NCBI GenBank assembly: GCA_947650365.1
Contig: OX393555.1
Span: 12,896,340 to 12,960,339 of the forward strand
Direction of reading: 5' to 3'
Source of the DNA: Chamaelirium japonicum
Lineage: Eukaryota; Streptophyta; Magnoliopsida; Liliales; Melanthiaceae
DNA length: 64,000 nt
In this document: piece after piece, positions 23,017 through 34,428 of the stretch
Numbering within the stretch: position 1 is the stretch's first letter
How the letters are laid out: each line of letters opens with the position of its first letter
Notes under the pieces: model-generated
Seen by the model: the letters and a program-made list of their open reading frames with translations, nothing else
Databases searched by the model: none
Told to the model about the DNA's origin: nothing
Program-made: the position numbers and the translations under genes

Positions 23017-23080
<64 letters not shown>
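23001..23080. repeat. G19 run followed by (GA)n
   Basis: Nineteen consecutive G (23001-23019), then about 60 bp of GA repeat. Confidence 0.95.
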
Positions 23081-23083
<3 letters not shown>

Positions 23084-23364
23084 GGGGATGGACCAGATGG
23101 TTAAATTAACAATAATGGCAAAGTTAAATGAATAAAAAAAAATCCTATGATTAAACCACAAATATAAGGAGTTAGACCAATAATCTATGCATCTACACCA
23201 GACAATTGGATTCGTTAACCCAAGGTTTGAGGATTGGGTTTCAAGTCCAGACCGAAAGAAAAACAAATTATTTGACGGTGCGGTCAGTTCAGGTTCGGTA
23301 ACTTCGGCAGTTTTGACTAAGAATATTGAATTATCTTTTATATGTGATTTCTCGGGTGACACAT

Positions 23365-25364
23365 TGTAGACACACGAATTTCGTCGGACCCGGACCCGAC
23401 TTACGTGTGCTGACGCGGATGCAAACCCGACGCGCAGACCCGACTCGCATGCACCGGTGCGGACCCGGACCCGACTCGCACCCAGCAAAAGAGGAGCGGA
23501 CCCCACACTCCAAGAGGGGCCGGCCCCTACTAGGGTCCGAACCCCATGGGGCCGGCCCCTACTAAGATCCGAACCCCATGGGGGCCGGCCCTAGTAGGAC
23601 CCGAACCCCATGGGGGGCCGGCCGGCCCTGCAAGGAAGGAAAAGAAAAGGAAAGAAAAGAAAAGAAAGAAAAGAAAATGAAAGAAAAGAAAGGAAAGAAA
23701 AGAAAAGGAAAGAAAAGGAAAGAAAAGGAAGAAAAGGAAGTAAATACCGCCATGCGCGGGGGGAAGTTGCGTATGACGTCTGCACACATGCGGATCTGCG
23801 CCGATCCCTCGATCCGACGCACAAGAAGAAGCGCCCGATCGCCATCGATTTCGTGTGCGAAATCCAGCCATAATTGCCTCGCCAGAAAAGGAAAACAAAT
23901 AAGTGTTATTCCCCTCATCAATGGATGAATAAATCCCGGGCAATTATTAGAGAGATAAAAAAGGGATTTAAAATTAAAAGTTCCCATATCTCTCTCCCCT
24001 CCCCTTTGCCTATAAATAGAGGGGGTGGGGGAATGAAAAAAAGGTCGAAGACTGAAGACGAAGCGCGGGAGCTCTGCAGAAGAGGAGACGCTTCTTCACC
24101 GACCCAAGGCTTCACGAGGCACAGTCAAGCCTGTCCCGAGGGATCGGCTTACTGAAAGCCCTCATCAACGTGAAGACCCTTGTACACGAAGATCAAGACT
24201 TCGACTCCGTGCACGAAGAAGAAAGCTCGGAGAAGAAGACCCTTCGACTCCGAAGACGCCAGAAGCAAAGGCCGGAGAAGAAGCTCGGAGCGGCACTACC
24301 CCGTCGGCTCCAACAAATCCTCGATCCCGATCAAGCTCCAAAGCCCGGAGGAGAGAAACGAAGCGTCATCACCCCGTCGTCTTCGACCAACGCCTGCGCC
24401 ATCCACGAAGAAGAAAGCCTGGAGCAGATCGTCTGAAGCGTCGCTACCCCGTCGTCTTCATCAACAAAAGCCGACGCTACAACCGTCGCACAAAGACCGT
24501 CGCTACCCTCGTCGTCTTCATCAACAAAAGCCGACGCCACAACCGTCGCACGGAGATCGGTGCTACCCCCACTATCTTCGAAAGCATTCTTCGACTCTGA
24601 TCACGCCAAAGAAGCCCGGAGAAGAAGAGAAGTCCAGTCGACACGCAAACCGTCGAAGCACCGGAGAAGTAGCCCACGTCGTTCGAAGAAGAAGATCGAG
24701 TTGACGCTGAAGCTAAAGCCAACACAAGAAGCCAAAGCAAAGCCCCAGTAAAGCCCGCGCCAAAGCAACGCAAGTGCCAAAGCCAAGCGACTACGCCGGC
24801 CACGAGCAAAAGCACCGCACGTTCTAGCCGATACGACGCGAAGTCCGGAAGAACGAAAGCATCGCAAGTCTCTCCCGGCTACGTCCAAGTGCAAGCGCCG
24901 AAGCAAAGCAAAAGCCAGAGCCACGCCGGAGCCAAGCCAAAGCCAAAAAGCCGAAGCCAAAGCCGACGCCAAAAGCACGATCGACGCCTCGAACCGACGA
25001 TCAAGGACGCCGAGGTCAAGCAAGGAGCGAGGAAGACACAAAGACCGAGGAACGAAGCCGAAAAACCCCCTAGCCGAGAAAGCGCGAAGCACGGAAGGGA
25101 CAAAGCGACGATGGACATTCCTTAGCCTCTCCAAAACCCTCACCCTGTAAAGACCCCTGTCCTGGGCAGCCCCTTCAGAGCTCTCGCACGAACACCACGT
25201 GGAGACGCGGATCAAAGGGATCCTCCAGAAGATCTTTCCCACAATCCCCTGATCAAAACTCGCCGCAACCCGGACTCGCTACACCCGAGCCACCCGGGTC
25301 CCGGCCACACTTGTAATCTGGTTTTGCGCAATAAAGACGACCCGTGCTTTTTTCCGCGTCCACA
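23365..25364 (+). repeat. 5' LTR of the Tat element
   Basis: 2000 bp, TG...CA. A TATAAATA box lies at 24011-24018 and an AATAAA signal at 25330-25335 near the 3' end. It contains a purine-rich GAAAAG/GGAAAG microsatellite (about 23634-23741) and GGGGCCGGCCC repeats near the start. The AAGCCGAAGCC-type repeats and long frames inside it are low complexity and not genes. Confidence 0.95.
24011..24018 (+). promoter_or_regulatory. LTR TATA box
   Basis: TATAAATA in the 5' LTR. The identical motif is at 39310-39317 in the 3' LTR. Transcription of the genomic RNA would start about 30 nt downstream. Confidence 0.7.
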
Positions 25365-25370
25365 GATTTC

Positions 25371-25388
25371 TGGCACGCCCGGTGGGAC
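25371..25388 (+). promoter_or_regulatory. Primer-binding site of the Tat element
   Basis: TGGCACGCCCGGTGGGAC begins six bases after the 5' LTR, where a tRNA primer site starting TGG is expected. The tRNA species is not assigned. Confidence 0.7.
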
Positions 25389-25436
25389 CTCTTCTCCTTT
25401 CATCCGTACGGCTGAAGAAGCTGCTTGAACTTTGCA

Positions 25437-27323
25437 ATGGCCGGAACAAACAACGATGCGTTTGCTCCAAGCCTCTCACCAATCGCCGAGTCCCCTCTAC
25501 TCCGATACGGTGATCCAGTAAATCCGGAGGGTGATGCTCCTCCAATGGTGCGCATCTACACTCGGCGTACTCGGACTCTTGCGGACGTCTTCGTGCCAGA
25601 AGCTACTACCGAAGATGCTCGCCAAAGCGCCGACGAGGCCCTGGTGCATGAAGAAACGAGCCTCGATCCTGGAGTCCATATCCAGAAGTTTGGGGAGGAC
25701 CAGCCCCAACCCCGAACCCGTTCGGGTTCTCCAGCAGATGTTGCACCTCCTCTACAGGGGGCAAACATCAATCATCAGCCAGAAGCAAGCCGGCGTAACT
25801 ACGTCTCCGATGATGACGGCGAGGATGCGAACATGCAACACCGAGACGTTCTCCGTCACCATCCTTCGTCCGTTCTTCAGCTCCAAGTCATGCAGATGAG
25901 CGAGCATATGGCGCAAATTACTCGGCTGATGGAGGAGAAGGATCGTCACATCCAATGTTTTTAGACTCGGACTCGGAAAGCGACTCGTTACAGCCCTTAG
26001 CGACGCGACTCGGAAGAGTCGACTCGTGGCTCGTAAGAGTCATAAACATAGTGACTCGTTGGATTAATATATATAATATTAGATAAAATAGTAAAAATTT
26101 GGGAAAACTTAGAGATATATATTGCATTCATATGCCAAATAATATCACAAAATGCATCAATGTCATGCAACTATCAAAATATAATGTATAAAAACGACCG
26201 ATCGAGTCAGAAACGAGTCTGACCTTGACTCGGACGAGTCATGGGACGAGTCAGACCTTGACTCGTCCGAGTCAGACACGAGTCAGACCATGACTCGGAC
26301 GAGTCAGGTGGCCTGCGAGTCACTGGTCCGAGTCGGGTTGAAATCGAGTCCGAGTCGAGTCAAAACGAGTCGACTCGTCCGAGTCAGAACGAGTCTGAAA
26401 ACACTGGTCACATCAACACTCTGCTCCAAAAGCTAAGCGCAAAGGATGCTGCAGCAGTCGGCCAACCCGTCGCTTCTCCAGTAGCCGCTCCTCTAGTTCC
26501 GTCTTTAACTCCCGCTCCTGCAGAGGATGTTCCGACGATTCAAGCAGTTACTCCAGCGCTCTCCTCGGCTCCCGTCCCAGTGGAAGTCGTCTCCCCAACG
26601 CCAGCCTCGGTGGCCACACAACCTCCGGCAACGGCAACGATGAATGCTTAGCAAGTCCAAGCGTTGATAGCCGACATAATGCGTTCTCACGGCAGTGGCC
26701 TTCCTCCGATCACGGCGGCATACTCGAAGCCCTACACTGCGAGGATCCAGCAGCTACGCTTCCCAGTCGGATTCCAGCCACCAAAGTTCCAGCACTTCGA
26801 CGGAAAGGGAAATCCAAGACAGCACGTCGCCCACTTCATCGAGACCTGCAATAATGCCGGCACATATGGCGACGAGATGGTGAAGCAATTCGTTCGCACC
26901 CTCAAAGGCAACGCGTTCGACTGATACGTTGATCTTCCTACAGGGACCATCGACAGCTGGGATCAGATGGAGAGGGAGTTCCTCAATCGCTTCTACAGCA
27001 CCAGACGAACCGTCAGCATGACCGAGCTTACCGCCGTCAAGCAAAGAAAAGATGAGCCAGTGATCGACTACATCGACAGATGGAGGAACCTCGCGCTGAA
27101 TTCACGAGACCACTTGTCTGAAGACTCGGCCATCGAGATGTGCACCCAAGGCATGCACTGGGGCCTGCTCTACATCCTCAAAGGTATCAAGCCTCGGTCT
27201 TTCGAAGAACTCGCGACTCGGGCTCACGACATGGAACTTAGCCTAACAAGCCGCGGGGACTCGAAGAACAAAGACTTCTTGAAGGTGGAGAAGGACAAGC
27301 CACCAGCACCGAAACCGAAATAA
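25437..27323 (+). pseudogene. Gag of the Tat element, interrupted
   Basis: One reading frame encodes an N-terminal region (MAGTNNDAFAPSLSPI...), a short coiled segment ending MEEKDRHI, a Pro/Ala-rich linker, and then the retrotransposon gag domain (about 26750-27240; FQPPKFQHFDGKGNPRQHV and FLNRFYSTRRTVSMTEL). A 454-bp hAT MITE splits it at 25953-26406. With its 8-bp duplication it adds 462 bp, a multiple of three, so the frame is unchanged beyond it. Stops at TAG 26649-26651, TGA 26922-26924 (in a position expected to be Trp, after GNAFD) and TAA 27321-27323 break translation. The frame then runs on into the protease region. The product would form the virus-like particle. Confidence 0.88.
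25953..26406. mobile_element. Non-autonomous hAT MITE nested in gag, 454 bp
   Basis: The ends CAATGTTTTTAGACTCG and the complement of GAGTCTGAAAACACTG form the inverted repeats. A perfect 8-bp duplication GTCACATC flanks it (25945-25952 and 26407-26414). The interior is built of many GAGTC/GACTCG motifs on both strands around an AT-rich centre, so it can fold extensively. It is younger than the Tat element it interrupts. Confidence 0.92.
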
Positions 27324-29894
27324 GTCAATGTTGCTGACGTCGCTTCAACCTCCAAACCGCTTAAGATCGGTGGTAAGCCGGATCAGAAAAAGGGAGTCGC
27401 CATACCACCGCCTCCGCCGCCAAGACAAAGGATGACTCTCGAGGAGCTCGAAGCCAAGGAGTACCCCTTTCCATACTCGGAAGTCTCCTCCATGTTCGAC
27501 CAACTGCTGCAAGAGAAGATGATAGAGCTCCCTCCTTCGAAGAGGCCCGAGCAGATGCATCGCGTCGACGACCCTCTCTTCTGCAAATACCACCGGGTGG
27601 TAAGTCATCCCATCGAAAGATGCTTCGTCTTCAAGGAAAGAATCATGGCGCTCGCTAAGCAAGGGAAGATAGAGGTCGACTCCGGGGAGGTTGCTACGGC
27701 CAACATGACGTCCATCACCTTCGGCTCCTTCTCGCCGGTACTCGTTGCTGCTCGACGAAGCATGCCCAAATTGCGCATCAACCGTCAAGCTCCAATCGCT
27801 AAGTCAACTTCCCAGCCGAAAGTCTCGAAGCGACGTCAACGTACTCCTGCGCTCACCGAGGAGGAAGCGCCGCTGCCCTGGGGGCAACCATCGCTCACGC
27901 CGGCACCTCTTCCAAGCAATGCTGCATCCCAATGAGCGCTCCAAAGGAGATACGAGCAAGGAGATCCGGAAGTCGGTCTGCTAGGTCAGCCTTCGGGGAA
28001 GTTCGACTACTACGTCCTCTACTCAAAGCCTTCGTCCATTTCGATCAACGAAATCAAGCCCACCGGCTGGGAATCGGAAGACGAGCCAGAGGAGCCTCAA
28101 GGAGAGCAAGCCCATTCCAGTCAAGCTATGTCCCAAAGCGCTCTTCGGGAAAGATACGAGCAAGGAGATCTGGAAGTCGGTCTGCTAGGCCAGCCTTCGG
28201 GGAAGTTCGACTACTACGTCCTCTACTCAAAGCCTTTGTCCGTTTCGATCAACGAAATCAAGCCCACCGGCTGGGAATCGGAAGACGAGCCAGAGGAGCC
28301 TCAAGGAGAGCAAGCCCATTCCAGTCAAGCTATGTCCCAAAGCGCTCTTCGGGAAAGATACGAGCAAGGAGATCCGGAAGTCGGTCTGCTAGGCCAACCT
28401 TCGGGGAAGTTCGACTACTACGTCCTCTACTCAAGGCCTCCGTCTGTTTCAATCGACGAAATCAAGCCCACCGGCTGGGGATCGGAAGACGAGCCAGTGG
28501 AACCTCAAGAAGAGCAAGTCCATTCCAGTCAAGCTATGTCCCAACGCGCTCTTCGGGAAAGATACGAGCAAGGAGATCCGGAAGTCGGTCTGCTAGGCCA
28601 GCCTTCGGGGAAGTTCGACTATTACGTCCTCTATTCAAAGCCTCCATCGGTTTCAGCTGAAGAAATCAAGCCCACCGGCTGGGGATCGGAAGACGAGTCA
28701 GTAGAGCCTCCAGAAGAACAAGTACCTTCGAGGGAACCAGTTGCTGCTGTCGACCATCATCCTAGCGGAGGAGAATCCACCGACGAAGAAGCATGGGTCA
28801 TGCTACCGCGGCGGCGAAAGCCATGGCAAGAAAAGAAGCTCAAGCAAGACCGTGTGATGAGGTGATTCACCAAGCGGAAGACCTACAAGAAGAAAAGCAA
28901 GACTCCGGGGAGGAAGGCATTCAAGGTGCCGCCAGCAAGCCAAGACGACCTCCTTCAGCAGAACCGTCCAGAGCCGACAACCTTGCAAGAGTTCTTCCCG
29001 GATCACTTCCTCCAGGTGGACCAACACATCAGGGTGTCTTGTTGCATGGTCGAAGTTCACGAGCCGTCGGAAGGAAAGAACGAAAGCGAAACTTCTGAAG
29101 AAGACGACTCCACCGATGAGGGGGACGGTTCCGACAAAGGGGGCACTGCCTCTCACGACGAAGCAATCCTACACATGCCGCTCGTCGAAGCTTTGCATCT
29201 CCCGAAGAAGGCTCGCCTGGCAATGGCTGCGGCCTTGGCCGATCCGGATAGCTACAAAAGGAAGAGGAAGGACGATCAAAGGTGCAAAGCTGTGGCCTCG
29301 TGTGATGCGACGATAACCTTTTCGGATGAGGACCTGCAACTCGGGACGCGATTGCACAACCGGCCTCTTTACGTTTCGGGATACATCAAGGAGAAGCCAG
29401 TGAACCGAATCCTGTTGGACTGTGGCTCCGCCGTCAACATTATGCCTATCCAGACGATGCGGCAACTCGGCATCACTAACGACCAGCTCTCGCCAAGTCA
29501 GTTGGTCATTCAAGGGTTCAACCAGGGCGGACAGTCCACCGTCGGAATCATTCGCCTGAAGCTGTCAATCGGCCCGCTGGATACGACGGTCCTCTTCCAC
29601 ATCATCGATTGCCAGACGTCATATCGCCTCCTGTTAGGAAGACCATGGCTGCACGAGAACGGCATCGTGGTATCCACCTGGCACCAGTGCCTCAAGTACT
29701 ACGAAAAAGGCGTGGAAAGGTGCATAGTTGCGGACGACAAGCCGTTCAACGAGGCCGAAGCACACTTGGCCGACGCTAAGTTCTACCAAACGAAGGGCCT
29801 AGTCGCGGAAGTTCTTCCAGCTAAAGCCCCTCGAGTCCAGAAAATTGAAGAAGTGAAGCAGGAAGGGCCTAGTCGCGGAAGTTCTTTCAGCTAA
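27324..29894 (+). pseudogene. Gag C-terminus and aspartic protease region of the Tat element
   Basis: Same frame as gag. It contains a zinc-knuckle-like CKYHRVVSHPIERC (near 27585-27625), the 68-residue tandem repeats (27924-28739), a charged linker, and the protease domain. The protease has active-site LLDCGSAVNIMP (Asp-Cys-Gly rather than Asp-Ser/Thr-Gly), then GFNQGGQSTVG and LLGRPWLHENGIVVST (about 29330-29700). Stops TGA 27933-27935 and TGA 28863-28865 interrupt it. The first corresponds to an Arg codon in repeat unit 4. A 70-bp tandem duplication (29794-29933) then shifts the frame, ending this frame at 29894. Confidence 0.85.
27924..28739 (+). repeat. Four 204-bp in-frame coding repeats
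   Basis: Units start near 27924 and at 28128, 28332 and 28536, spaced exactly 204 bp (68 codons). Each encodes a segment with RYEQGD, GLLGQPSGKFDYYVLYS, EIKPTGW and an acidic SEDE tail. The period is a multiple of three, so the gag-protease frame is kept. An alternative frame is also open through the array but is Arg/Ser-rich and ends beyond it, so the acidic frame is the coding one. Confidence 0.92.
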
Positions 29895-29933
29895 AGCCCC
29901 TCGAGTCCAGAAAATTGAAGAAGTGAAGCAGGG
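29794..29933 (+). repeat. 70-bp tandem duplication causing a frameshift
   Basis: Two 70-bp copies beginning AGGGCCTAGTCGCGG (29794 and 29864) differ by one C/T. Seventy is not a multiple of three, so the duplication moves the reading frame by one. Confidence 0.92.
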
Positions 29934-30903
29934 CAAGACTCCACTTCCCGCGAATCCGTTGCCACCTTCTGACGAGGCGAGACTCAAGGTCCAAGGAACG
30001 CCGAAACCTGGGCAAAGGATGCGCATCAGCCCCGAGCCAAGAGCAATGCAACATACCCCGTTGCCAGTCCAAACGGCGCCTGTTCTGCGTCTCGCGCCTC
30101 AGTGGCTCCGTAAATCCGAGCGATCGCCTTCTACTCCGACAAGGAAGCTGGCCCCGTCGTTATCTCAGGCCAATGTCATCACTCTGCAAGAAATGACGTT
30201 GCCATTACCCAGTCTGACGCAAGCTCCGAACCCGAGCGGGCCTACCGAATCAATCGACCCCAATCAGCTTGCATTCAAGCCGAAAGGAAGTTGGGGGCAA
30301 AATGCTACTAAGTTGTTGTTCAAAGCCGGTTACGACAGAGAAAGCGCCATGGGCATACTTCCACCAGCAGCGACTCCGCATGGGATGACGAGAACTCAAG
30401 CTCAGCTGTTTCAAAACGGAGAACAAATTCTCCCGAACCGCCGAGGCATCGGCTCCAGTCAAGCTCCGTTGGTCATCAGAACCGCGGCAAAGAAGACCTT
30501 CACCTCGAACTATATCGGGGCGAGGATGGTAGACGAAGCAGCTGAAGGATCAACAATCTCCAATGTACGCTCTACCCACCCTGGTCGTCCCGACAGCAGA
30601 AGAAGACGACGGGCTCGATGCCAAGCCTTGCTCCAAAAGCAAATCAGAGGTGGTAAAAACCGGTCGAATCGAAAGCGCACATCCGTGTTCGAAAGACTCG
30701 GGCCAGTTAAGCAATCAAAGAAGAAGTCAGTATTCGATCGTCTGGGGGTGCCAATCGAGGACTTCGTTTCATCACCCACCCATGGCTGCCGTCAATCATA
30801 TCTCCGTCACGGATCCCGACAACGGTGATACTTCTACTTCGGACGACGCATTGCCAGACGCCCCGCCAGTCCTCGAAGAAGGGGGCAGTCCACCGTTGAT
30901 GAC
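29895..30903 (+). pseudogene. Protease-RT linker of the Tat element, frame-disrupted
   Basis: The polyprotein continues after the 70-bp duplication in a new frame (30 to about 230 codons in: LAFKPKGSWGQNATKLLFKAG, then SVFERLG and SVFDRLG, a paired motif seen in Tat elements). Alternative-frame segments (YALPTLVVPTAEEDDGLDA near 30566 and AAVNHISVTDPDNGD near 30785) are also polyprotein-like. At least three further small indels therefore separate the pieces from the pol frame at 30904. Confidence 0.7.
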
Positions 30904-33900
30904 TTGAAGGAAATCAACTTGGGCACAGAGACGGAGCCTCGGCCTACATTTGTCAGCACACTCTTGACCCCTGAGGAAGAAGCAGCATACATCAAACTGC
31001 TTAAAGAATACAGAGACGTCTTCGCATGGTCCTACAAGGAGATGCCAGGCCTCGACCCCAAAATCGCAGTGCACCAGCTCAGCGTCAAACACGGAGCCAG
31101 TGCTATCAAGCAAGGACAAAGGCGCTATCGGCCAGAACTGGTACCCCAAATAGAAGGCGCAATCAACAAGTTGATCGAAGCCGGCTTCATTCGAGAAGTC
31201 AAGTACCCGACATGGATCTCTAGTGTCATCCCAGTCAAAAAGAAGAACGGCCAAATCCGAGTGTGCGTGGACTTCAGAGACTTGAACAACGCCTGTCCAA
31301 AGGACGACTTCCCTTTGCCGATCACGGAGCTAATGGTGGACGCGACGACAGGTCACGAGGTGCTAACTTTCATGGACGGATCATCAGGCTACAATCAGAT
31401 TCGGATGGCACCCAAGGACGAGGAACTCACGGCATTCCGTACACCGAAAGGAATCTACTGCTATAAAGTGATGCCCTTCGGCCTGAAGAACGCGGGAGCC
31501 ACCTACCAGCGAGCTATGCAGAAAATCTTCGACGACATTCTTCATCAAAACGTGGAGTGTTATGTCGACGACCTCGTGGTGAAATCCAAGAAGAAGTCGG
31601 CACATCTACAAGATCTCGAGCTAATCTTCAAACGGCTTCGAAGGTACCAACTCCGCATGAATCCACTCAAGTGCGCGTTCGGAGTCTCCTCAGGCAAGTT
31701 CCTCGGCTTCGTCGTCCGACATCGTGGCATTGAGATAGATCAATCCAAAATTGATACTATCGTCAATATGCCCGCACCAAAGACAGTGCGAGACCTCAGA
31801 GGCCTCCAGGGGCACTTGGCGTATATCCGAAGATTCATCGCCAACCTGGCCGGAAAGTGCCACCCTTTTAGTCGCCTCATGAAGAAAGGAGCGTCGTTCA
31901 AATGGGATGAAGCTTGCCAAGAAGCACTCCAAAACATCAAAGCATACCTACTGAAGCCACCAGTTCTATCAGCACCAGTTCAAGGAAGGCCGCTCATCCT
32001 CTACATTGCCGCCCAGGAGCAATCCTTGGGGGCACTCCTGGCTCAGAACAATGAACTTGGCATGGAGACAGCTTGCTACTACTTGAGTCGCATTCTCGTC
32101 GGCGCAGAGCTGAATTACTCCCCAATCGAGAAGGTCTGCTTAGCGCTCATCTTCGCCACGAAAAAGCTGCGACATTATATGCTGGCTCACACCATCAAAC
32201 TCGTCTCGAAGGCTGACCCCCTCAAGTACATCATGTCGAGACCAGTCCTTTCCGGACGTTTGGCCAAGTGGGCCCTGCTGCTACTTGAATTTGACATCAC
32301 CTTCGTGCCACAGAAAGCGGTTAAAGGGCAGGCCCTCGCGGACTTCCTCGCAGAATACCCTCTTCCGGCGGAATGGGAATTATCAGGAGATCTTCCAGAT
32401 GAAGAAGTGTTCTCCGTCGACATCGCCCCCTCCTGGAAAATGTTCTTCGACGGCGCAGCTAGGCAAGACATAGCAGGAGCCGGAGTCATCTTCGTCACTC
32501 CGGACAACGAAATACTCCCCTTCTCATTCCTACTGTCGGAATCATGTTCCAACAACGTTGCAGAATATCAAGCCCTGCTCATCGGTCTCGAGCTGGTCGA
32601 TGAAATGAAGCTTCAAGGACTAGAGATCTTTGGTGACTCTCAACTCGTGATCCAACAAGTCCTGGGGGCATATGAAGTCAACAAAGAAGACCTGGTGCCG
32701 TTGCACGCGCGAGCTGTGAAGCTCCTCGGAAAACTCAAGGCTGCTTCCATTCAGCACGTCTCCCGGAACCTCAACCAGCAGGCAGACGCACTCGCAAATC
32801 TGGCGGCTACACTCCCGTTTCCAGAAGAACGTTCGCTGGTCGTCCCCGTCTGCAGGAGATTCGTGATCACCGAAGAGGAAGGTCCACTCGAAGTACCAGT
32901 TCAAACCAACGCAGTACATGTCCTCGAGATTAAAGAACAAGACTGGAGGCAGCCATTTGTGGATTTTCTCGTTCATGGTAAACTCCCCGACGATCCAAAA
33001 CGCAAAGGTGACATCCGCCGAAGGTCTCTAACGTTCTACCACTTCAACGGCGAGCTATACCGACGAAGCTACGATGGCACACTTCTGAGATGCCTTACGA
33101 AAGAAGAAGCAGAAGCCGCACTGGAAGAAGTACACGCTGGAATCTGTGGATCGCACCAGTCCAGTCCGAAGCTTCACTTCCGCGTCAGGAGGATGGGATA
33201 CTACTGGCCTATCATGATCAAAGACAGCTTGGAGTACGCGAGAAGATGTCAAGCTTGCCAGATGCACAGGGACTACATCCGTCAACCTCCGGAGCCTTTA
33301 CACCCAACAATCGCGTCTTGGCCCTTCGACGGATGGGGTCTCGATATCGTCGGTCCTCTGCCCAAGTCATCCAAACAACATCTCTACATTTTGGCGGCAA
33401 CGGACTACTTCTCCAAGTGGGCTGAAGCAATACCGTTGCGGGAAGTTACAAAGTACTCCGTCATCAGCTTTATCCAGAATGACATCGTCTTCCGCTATGG
33501 AGTCCCCCGCTACATCGTAACAGATAACGGGAAGCAGTTCAAAAATGCTGCCGTCAGCCAATTCTGCGCTTTGTACAATATTAAGCAGAATTGTTCGACG
33601 ATGTACAACGCTCCGGCCAACGGTCTAGCAGAAGCCTTCAACAAGACTCTGTGCAAACTGCTGGAGAAAACCGTCTCGAAGACAAAGAAAGATTGACACG
33701 AACGTATGGGCGAAGCACTATGGGCTTACCGGACGTCCTTCCGCACGCCGACGCAAGCAACGCCATATTCCCTCGTCTATGGTGTGGAAGCCGTTCTTCC
33801 GCTCGAGCTCCAGATCCCGTCACTCAGGATAGCAGTCCAGGAAGGCCTCACCAGCGACAACGCCCAGCTCCGCCTAGCAGAATTGGAAGCACTGGATGAA

Positions 33901-34185
33901 AGACGCCTCGAAGCTCAACAGCGTCTGGAGTGTTATCAGGCCAGGCTCTCTCGCGCCTTCAACAAGAAGATTCGTCCTCGATCATTCCAGATAGGGGAAC
34001 TGGTGCTGGCAGTCAAACGCCCCATCATTCTCTCGCATCGAGGAGGGAAGAAATTTGATGCCAAGTGGGATGGCCCGCATTCCGTCAAGGAAGTCTACTC
34101 CAACGACGCCTATCTCCTCACCACGCCAGAAGGGCTGACACTCGGCCCTATCAATGGCAAGTACCTCAAAAGGTACTATGCCTAA
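30904..34185 (+). pseudogene. Pol of the Tat element: RT, RNase H, archaeal-type RNase H, integrase
   Basis: A single frame broken only by TGA at 33694-33696. Reverse transcriptase: CVDFRDLNNACPKDDFPLP, FMDGSSGYNQIRM, FGLKNAGATYQR and the YVDD catalytic site (31561-31572). The Ty3-type RNase H follows (LYIAAQEQSLGALLAQ, LNYSPIEKVCLALIF). A second RNase H of the plant/archaeal type comes next (about 32430-32810; FFDGAA, AEYQALLIGLE, FGDSQLV, QQADALANLA, with acidic residues intact). Integrase shows the zinc region (RRCQACQMH), catalytic Asp in GLDIVGPLP, Asp in IVTDNGKQF and Glu in GLAEAFNKTL, and a C-terminal domain ending GPINGKYLKRYYA. The TGA falls between KTKKD and HERMGEALWAYRT, where Trp is expected. 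No chromodomain is present. Apart from the stop all catalytic residues look sound. Confidence 0.93.
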
Positions 34186-34207
34186 AGCAAGGCCATACCC
34201 CTTGTGC

Positions 34208-34225
34208 AAAAAAAAAAAAAAAAAA
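34208..34225 (+). repeat. A18 run after pol
   Basis: Eighteen A residues 22 bp beyond the pol stop codon, immediately before a conserved-looking hairpin. Confidence 0.9.
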
Positions 34226-34229
34226 TGAA

Positions 34230-34266
34230 CTACGTGCGACTTGATCCCCCTTAGGGGGGTACGTAG
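34230..34266 (+). other. Hairpin downstream of pol
   Basis: CTACGT...ATCCCCC, a TTA loop, then GGGGGGTACGTAG form a stem with an asymmetric bulge (GCGACTTG) on the left arm. From memory, similar CTACGT...TACGTAGGCAGCC motifs follow pol in other plant Tat elements. The role is unknown. Confidence 0.6.
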
Positions 34267-34428
34267 GCAGCCTGAGAAGTTACTTCAGGTTCAGTCCGAC
34301 CAAAAGAAAAAGTCAACAAAGTTCCATGAAAAGGATATGGCAAAACGAGGCGATATTATTAGATAATGAAGAAAAGGCAGTACATTGCATAAGTCCCGGA
34401 AAGAAAGCCACAATGAAATAAGGAACAA

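Noticed and set aside
22804..23109. 101-codon frame ending in an Arg-Glu repeat
   Set aside because: Runs through the G19/(GA)n microsatellite; no family.
23530..23943. Lys/Glu- or Phe/Leu-rich frames in the LTR purine tract (also at 38839-39286)
   Set aside because: Low-complexity GAAAAG repeats inside LTRs.
24180..25242. Long Arg/Ser/Lys-rich and opposite-strand frames in both LTRs
   Set aside because: Compositional frames from AAGCCGAAGC-type repeats; present in both LTRs, broken by small LTR differences.
27932..28660. Arg/Ser-rich alternative frame across the 204-bp repeats
   Set aside because: Open only because 204 is a multiple of three; the acidic frame continues into protease and is the polyprotein frame.
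27924..28739. CRISPR array
   Set aside because: Direct repeats of 204 bp without spacers in a plant retrotransposon coding region; no cas genes anywhere.
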